From positions 1-11,797 of the forward strand of contig JALLAP010002191.1 in assembly GCA_036939355.1 (NCBI GenBank): 11,797 nucleotides of DNA, given 5' to 3'. Under the pieces are notes generated by a model that saw nothing but the letters and a program-made list of their open reading frames with translations, searched no databases and was not told the DNA's origin. Made by a program: the position numbers and the translations under genes. Within the stretch, counting starts at the first letter, position 1. The number at the start of each line of letters is the position of its first letter. This DNA comes from Thalassiosira profunda (taxonomy: Eukaryota > Bacillariophyta > Thalassiosirophyceae > Thalassiosirales > Thalassiosiraceae). Below, piece by piece: positions 6,861 through 11,797 of the stretch.

Positions 6861-9521
6861 ATGGACATCATGGAGGAGCCGTCGACGCCATCGCCCGTCG
6901 TGGACGGCGCAATGGGTGGAGGCTCCGACACATCGATATCGAGTGAACCAGCCACAGGCCTCCCCTACCTTCCCGGCCACCCTGGCTACCCCACTGAACG
7001 AAACTGGCATGCCGGCCAGCTGGACTCTGGCCGGTACCCTACTCCCACTCCCACCCGAGACCAGGCCGACGCGTTGCTCCAACACCAAATGGCTCGGGAG
7101 GTATCTTCCCAGCAGTCCATCCAGGGGACGCCCTTGCCCAACCGCAGCTCCGCCTTCTCGCACAGCTGCTCGCCCTCGGGCGAATCTCCGCGCCTCGACG
7201 AGCGGGGCGAGGACCGTGCCTCCCCGAGCCGTGCATTCGACACAAGATGTGCATCGAAAGCGCCGGAGACGACGTCGACGCCCCGCACCACAATCGCTGT
7301 CGATGGCGACAGTCCGGAGTCCACTGGTATCGAGCCCCTCCGGCTGACCATCAACGAAGCGTACGGCGTCGATTTGCGCGATGCCGTGTCTGCGGTGGGT
7401 GCGCCGGGATATGCCCCGTCGTCCGGGACCGCCTCCGGTATCCAAGCCCCTCGTCTCCGTGCGGCGATGGAGAGGTCCGCGTTGTCGCTCCGTCGAACGC
7501 AAGCCATCCATGCGGCTTGGGCGTCCCGTGTGTCAAGAGAGGAGTTGCGCGTGTGCATGAGCTCTGCGGGCACCTCCCCCCCGTCCCTACTCACCACCAT
7601 CGAGAGCACTCCGGCTCCGAATTGGGACGACTTCGATACCCCCTCCTTCCACTTTTATTCTGCAATGGGGATGGCGGGGACCCACGGGCTCCTCGATGTG
7701 GTGGCGGACGAAGGCAATCCTCTTTGGTTCGTCGACGGATGTGGTCCTTCGCCGGGGGTACAAGATACCGCGGAGCTGATGTTCCGGAAGGATACCGCCG
7801 GTGCCGCGCTTAGTCGACTTCAGGGGTGGAACCTGCGCGTCCTGAAATTCGTCAACCATCGACGTGCCAATTCCAATACCTTTGTCGCCGAAGCGAATGC
7901 AATGAGGTTGGACCTTGTGAAGATCATCGAATCGACGCACGGAAAGAAGGATTGGGCCGGACACTCGAACGTCGGCGATCCCGTTAGCGATCATCCTCGA
8001 GTCGGAATCTTGAAGCACTACGCGCCGCCCAGCTGTCTGATCTACGATGTCAACAACCGGATCCACCGGAAGAACCCGTGCATCGTGCCGTGGCTGAACA
8101 GCATCGCGAGGTCGATGCACAAGGAAGCCGGGGGCGTTTGGGACGAGGCAGTCCACCCGCAGATCATCGACCAGTCGATCTTTTTCGTCGATCTCATCCC
8201 CATCATCCCGTTCTCCAAGAAGGCCTGCGATGCGGACTTCAACATCTTCGCGGCCGACGCGGATTCCACGAGGGCGGACCTCGAGCTGAGCGGCTTCCTC
8301 CTATACTGCCTGCACGCCCGGGCGCACTTGTTGTTGCACGAAGAGCCGGTGACGGTGGCGGTTGCCTCGCGGGCATGCTGGAAATCGTCGTTCAACCTGC
8401 ACGCTCCGACTTTTGCAGTCTACGCCAACGTCTTGGGGATGGTCGCCCACGGCCAGTGCTGGGCCATGCGTTTGCCCCTCATGAACGTCAAGGTGCACTC
8501 GGACGAGAAGATCGAGCAGTACAGCTCCATCCTCCTCCAGTTGTACTGGGAGATTGCCCTGCTCAACGAGGGGTCCGGCTACATGCCCAACCCGCACGGA
8601 GACTCTCGTGTGGCGCAGCGATTCGGCGCCCGCAACGACGATTTGTCGCCGGAGGAGCTGCAGGCTCGCATTGCCGAGATGGAGGAGCACTTCAAGCGCT
8701 TTCAGGAGGCCTCGCCCGGAATGGCAATCTTGCGTGCATACATGAACGATGAGACTTTGGACGATGATGAGATATCGTGTGTCAAAGCCGCCTGGAAGAA
8801 GATTGACAAAGCCCTCGACGCAGCTGACACAAAGAGGATGGAGGTGATGCCTGCCCGGTGGAAAGATGACTGGGACACGATGTTCGTGAGTCGAGTATCG
8901 TTCCTTGTGCATTCAATCCGTTTGAACTCACTTTCTCTTTGATTCCGGCGGCAGGATGAGCTCGTGGCGTACAAGAAGGAGCATGGCCACTGCAATGTGC
9001 CACAACGATATGAGGCGAGCCCGCAGCTCGGACAGTGGGTGCAAACGCAGAGACAGCACTACAAGTTGGCGCAAAAGGGCCTGGGCTCCAGCATGAATGA
9101 GTCTAAAGTCGAAACGCTGGGGAATCGCGTTGGAAGGCTGAACGGAATTGGCTTTCAGTGGAAAGCCCCCATGGGCGGCAAAAGGAAGGCGAGGAGCCCG
9201 TGGTCGGGGGAGGAGGACGCCCGGCTGAAGAGTCTTGTCGCTGCGGTGGGGCCGGGCAGCAGCATTTCGTGGGCGTCGATTGCGGAGGCGATGGGCAATC
9301 GGTCCGACAGGCAGTGCCGCGACAGGTGGAATAACAGCCTACAACCAGGCGTCAAGATTGGAAATTGGACGACCGAAGAAGATCGCATCATTCTATCTCT
9401 GCAGAAGCAGATGGGGAACAAGTGGGCGGCGATTGCGAAACAGATGCCAGGCCGGAACTATGAGTCAGTCAAGAATCGTTGGAGCTCTCTTAGGAGATCG
9501 GCTGAGCGCAAGAAGAAGTGA
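6861..9521 (+). CDS. Putative DNA-binding protein: unrecognised N-terminal region, helicase-associated (HA) domain and two Myb repeats; exons 6861-8885 and 8955-9521
   Basis: The spliced product has 863 residues. Residues 1-250 are Ser/Pro-rich and probably disordered. Residues ~255-665 look folded, with regular hydrophobic segments (e.g. IIDQSIFFVDLIPIIPFSKK at 435-454), but I do not recognise them. Residues ~667-745 match a helicase-associated domain: WDTMF, then LVAYKKEHGHCNVPQRY, LGQWVQTQRQHY, and a closing GFQW. Residues 756-806 and 811-856 are two Myb repeats of the R2R3 type, each with three tryptophans (758, 781, 800; 813, 832, 851), and the tail is lysine-rich. Myb repeats imply nuclear DNA binding; HA domains occur in many diatom proteins without a helicase. 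Targets are unknown. The start is the first ATG in frame, with another at codon 4. The fusion depends on the 69-bp intron, which rejoins the HA domain exactly. Confidence 0.82.
8886..8954 (+). other. Spliceosomal intron inside the HA domain (69 bp)
   Basis: Donor ttc|gtgagt, acceptor gcggcag|gatgag, phase 0. Splicing joins WDTMF to DELVAYKKEHGHCNVP, the normal continuous start of an HA domain. Without splicing the frame stops at 8940-8942, giving a 693-residue product that lacks the HA domain and both Myb repeats. No ATG precedes the HA core in exon 2 (the first is at about 9092), so a separate downstream gene is unlikely. Confidence 0.88.
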
Positions 9522-9641
9522 CTTGCCTCTCACCAAGGGAATAACAGTTTGTGGAAAAGAAGGGTAAGTAGTACGACTGGCCGGTTGAAGTAGATCAAGA
9601 CCTCAGGAGTACACCTGGTAAGTAATAAATCGGTTATGCAA
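9522..9641. other. Convergent 3' intergenic region, HA-Myb / HMG-box gene
   Basis: 120 bp between facing stops. It holds the sequence ggtaagta twice (9563-9570 and 9617-9624), a perfect 5' splice-site-like string, and an AATAAA (9624-9629) on the + strand. Confidence 0.5.
9624..9629 (+). terminator. Possible polyadenylation signal of the HA-Myb gene
   Basis: AATAAA lies 102 nt after the HA-Myb stop codon and 12 nt before the end of the converging HMG-box coding sequence. If used, cleavage 10-30 nt downstream would put the transcript end at, or antisense to, the last codons of the HMG-box gene. A single hexamer is weak evidence. Confidence 0.35.
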
Positions 9642-11792
9642 TCAGCGGGGACCGTCGCGCGACCACCCGTATTCCGGCAGCGCCGGATCGTCGTCGCCCC
9701 CGCCTCCGGTCCCACGACCGGGATGGCCGAAATGGCCGCCTGCGCTACCGCCCACGCCGCGCTCCCGCATCATCATCATTTCGGCCATCATTTCCGCGCG
9801 CGTGGGCATTGCCATTCCCATTCCCATGCCCTCGGCGCCAAAGCCGCCCGGAAAGCCGCCCATGCCGCCGCCCATGCCGCCGCCGCTCAACGTCCGGCGA
9901 TGGTTGTCCTTCATCTGCTTTCCCAAGTGGGAGAGGAACCGCTCCACCTCCATGTCGAACGCCTCCTCCGACGCGCCCCCGCTTGGAACCGGGGGCATGG
10001 CGCCCCCAAACTTCTCCAGCATCTGCTTTTGGTAATAGGGCGACCCCCCGAACCCCCCCGTCCGGTCCCTCCGGCCCCCCATCGCCTCCATCTGCATCTT
10101 GTGCCGGGCCTCCGCCTCCGCGAGCGCGGCGAGCCGGCGCTCGACGTCGCCCCCTCCGGACCCCCGCGCGTCGTCCGCGCCGCCCTCGGCGAACGGCGGG
10201 GGCGGGAGGCCGCCCGTCCCACCAGAACTGGAGGGGGCGTCGCCGCACATCCCCACGAGGAAGTCGCCGCGGTGGGAATGCAGGGCGCTCGGGCGCGCAA
10301 AGTCCGACATGGCAAAGTCCGACATTCTTGCAAAGTCGGACATCTCGCCCAGGAGCACGCTCCCGTACTCCCGCTTGGAGACCATGGGGGTGAACGACTC
10401 CTCCGTCTTGATCGCGGGCGCCTCCTCCTCGTTCGCCTTGGCCTTCTTCGACTTGCGCTTCCTCTTCTTCCCCTTCTCCTTCTTTGCCGCCGACGGGAGC
10501 GCCCCAATCTCCTCCCCCCCGGCCGCCCGCTCGGCCTCCTTGCTCGCCTCCATCAACGCCTGCGCCTTGGCCTCCCGCTCGACCTCCCGCGCCTTGCGCT
10601 TGTACTCCTCCATCGCCCGCTTATAAACCCGCAACTCGACATCGGCCAGCTTCTGGCAGTATTTCCGCACGTGCGGGTCCGTGGAGTCGACGCACTTCCA
10701 CCGGCTCGAGACCATTTTGGTCAGCTCGACGAAGCCGACGGAGCCCTCGGTCTTGCGATGCTTGCGCTTGCGCTTGTGCCCGACGGAGTGCCAGTGCCTG
10801 TCGAGCCGGAGGTGCCGGTAGCGTGCGGGGATGGTCGGGTCGCGGAAGTAGGGATCGTCGGGATCGCTTTGAGCAGCCGCGGGCTCCTCCCCCTTGTCGT
10901 CCGCCTGGGCCTCCTTGTCCTCGACAGCCTTCGCGGCATCGGCCGCCTCGTCCTTCTCGTCGGTCCGTCCCTCCGCGACCCGCGTCAACGCGTCGGCGAT
11001 CATCGTTTCCTCCATCGGCTTCCGGCCCTCCCTCACCTCCTGAATGATGAACTCGCGCTCCAGCTGGAAGAACAAGTTGTACGCCGAGAAGGGCCGCTTG
11101 GGCTTGTCGGGCAGGGCGGCGGCGAGGGCGGCCGCGGCGTCGGGGTCCGGGGGGGCCTTCTTCTTGCTTCGCTTCTTGGCCGCCTTTTTGGAAGACGCGG
11201 GGGGCGAGCCGCCGGACGGCGCGGCCGGGGGCGGCAGCGACGAGACCCTGCCGGCCTCCGCCTCGAACCCCTGCCGCGCCATCTCCGTCCGCCTTCGCAT
11301 CTCCCCCTCCATGACCTGGGAGCGCTGGAGGAACGACTTCTTGGGCGTGGGGCTCTTGGAAGAAAACAGCTCGTCGTCGTTGGGGCGGTGCTTCCGCTTG
11401 CCCAGCGCGGCGTCCTCCCTACTGGGGTCGTCGCTGCCGGTGAGCGGGGGGAGCATCCCCCCCGCTGTCATCCGCAGGTACCGCTCGCAAAACGCGGGGT
11501 TCATCATCATTTGGTCCGACAACAACCCCCGCTCGCCCCCCAGCGGCGTCATCCCGGGCATGGACTGGTTCATTCTCTCCCGCCACTCCTGGCCCATCGT
11601 CCGCTCCCTCATCTCCGCGGGGAGCAACTCCGCATCATTCTCTGGGCTGAACTTGGCCATCCGATGGAGCATCATGTCCCTTAAGTTCGCCCGGTGGGCG
11701 TCCAATGGACTGACGCCCATTCCCAACCATGCGTCCCGGGAAAGGACGTCCTTGAAGGGGGCGGGGGAAATGCCGAAGGAGCCGAGGGACAT
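9642..11792 (-). CDS. HMG-box protein with an interrupted HMG domain (start near window edge)
   Basis: A putative chromatin-associated DNA-bending protein. The frame gives 716 residues from an ATG at 11790-11792, but only 5 bp lie upstream and no stop is seen, so the true start may be outside the window. Residues 1-200 are Met/Arg/Ser-rich with a basic KKAAKKRSKKK (202-212). The HMG box begins with DKPKRPFSAYNLFFQLERE (229-247), is interrupted by a charged insert of about 95 residues containing RKRKHRK (341-347), and resumes with GFVELTKMVSSRWK (353-366) and the last helix to about 400. A coiled-coil-like basic stretch, a second lysine-rich signal (440-452), three MSDFA motifs (484-500) and a Gly/Met-rich tail (636-680) follow. 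It is intronless. The split HMG box resembles a form I associate with diatoms; target genes are unknown. Confidence 0.86.
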   Translation of the reverse strand: MSLGSFGISPAPFKDVLSRDAWLGMGVSPLDAHRANLRDMMLHRMAKFSPENDAELLPAEMRERTMGQEWRERMNQSMPGMTPLGGERGLLSDQMMMNPAFCERYLRMTAGGMLPPLTGSDDPSREDAALGKRKHRPNDDELFSSKSPTPKKSFLQRSQVMEGEMRRRTEMARQGFEAEAGRVSSLPPPAAPSGGSPPASSKKAAKKRSKKKAPPDPDAAAALAAALPDKPKRPFSAYNLFFQLEREFIIQEVREGRKPMEETMIADALTRVAEGRTDEKDEAADAAKAVEDKEAQADDKGEEPAAAQSDPDDPYFRDPTIPARYRHLRLDRHWHSVGHKRKRKHRKTEGSVGFVELTKMVSSRWKCVDSTDPHVRKYCQKLADVELRVYKRAMEEYKRKAREVEREAKAQALMEASKEAERAAGGEEIGALPSAAKKEKGKKRKRKSKKAKANEEEAPAIKTEESFTPMVSKREYGSVLLGEMSDFARMSDFAMSDFARPSALHSHRGDFLVGMCGDAPSSSGGTGGLPPPPFAEGGADDARGSGGGDVERRLAALAEAEARHKMQMEAMGGRRDRTGGFGGSPYYQKQMLEKFGGAMPPVPSGGASEEAFDMEVERFLSHLGKQMKDNHRRTLSGGGMGGGMGGFPGGFGAEGMGMGMAMPTRAEMMAEMMMMRERGVGGSAGGHFGHPGRGTGGGGDDDPALPEYGWSRDGPR
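10297..10343 (-). repeat. Triple direct repeat encoding MSDFA motifs
   Basis: Three copies of the 14-mer gcaaagtcc/ggacat on the + strand (10297-10310, 10312-10325, 10330-10343) lie within the HMG-box gene. On the coding strand they give MSDFAR-MSDFA-MSDFAR at residues 484-500. Spacings are 15 and 18 bp, so all copies stay in frame. One copy differs by a single silent base, so they are recent or conserved. Confidence 0.85.
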
Positions 11793-11797
11793 GTTGC

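Noticed and set aside
6745..7347. 200-codon frame starting upstream of the HA-Myb gene
   Set aside because: Pro/Arg/Ser-rich with no motifs, overlapping the main frame. At most it is an upstream ORF if transcription starts before 6745.
8964..9521. Separate small Myb gene downstream of the 693-codon frame
   Set aside because: There is no ATG before the HA core in this frame, and consensus splice signals restore a continuous HA domain with the upstream exon.
9636..11684. 682-codon open frame antisense to the HMG-box gene
   Set aside because: Long but low-complexity (Arg/Leu/Pro/His) and without domains. The minus strand encodes a clear HMG box, so this is a GC-driven shadow.

Overview
This window looks like nuclear DNA of a diatom or a close photosynthetic stramenopile. 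Evidence: spliceosomal introns that are few and very short (84 and 69 bp, GT...AG); compact, GC-rich coding regions; a presequence with the ASAFAP-type signal/transit junction used by algae with red-lineage secondary plastids; and two architectures I associate with diatoms, a helicase-associated (HA) domain fused to Myb repeats and an HMG box interrupted by a long insert. No tRNA, rRNA, CRISPR array or intact transposon was recognised. The species cannot be named from the sequence.

Layout. Positions 1-1397 hold no convincing gene. They contain degenerate direct repeats, a telomere-like G-rich tract, a large foldback (842-947) with a related fragment at 1125-1147, and the upstream region of the first gene. 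A mitochondrial SLC25 carrier of the uncoupling-protein/dicarboxylate group follows (+, 1398-2342, one intron). It converges on ribosomal protein eL6 (-, 2650-3246). eL6 shares a 290-bp divergent promoter region with a PAT1-family mRNA-decay factor (+, 3537-5672). PAT1 converges, with a 134-bp gap, on an HDDC2-type HD-domain 5'-deoxynucleotidase (-, 5807-6517). That gene is divergent, across 343 bp, from an 863-residue protein (+, 6861-9521, one intron) built from a long unrecognised region, an HA domain and two Myb repeats. It converges on a split HMG-box protein (-, 9642-11792) whose start lies 5 bp from the window edge.

The genes alternate strictly + - + - + -, giving two divergent promoter pairs and three convergent 3' regions. 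There is no operon or single pathway. The functions are organelle metabolite transport, translation, mRNA turnover, nucleotide metabolism and two putative chromatin/DNA-binding proteins. The points most worth a second look are the HA+Myb fusion, whose intron splits the HA domain and whose N-terminal ~400-residue region is unrecognised; the alternative start of the HD phosphohydrolase, which could decide plastid versus cytosolic location; and the HMG box with its ~95-residue insert and MSDFA triplet.
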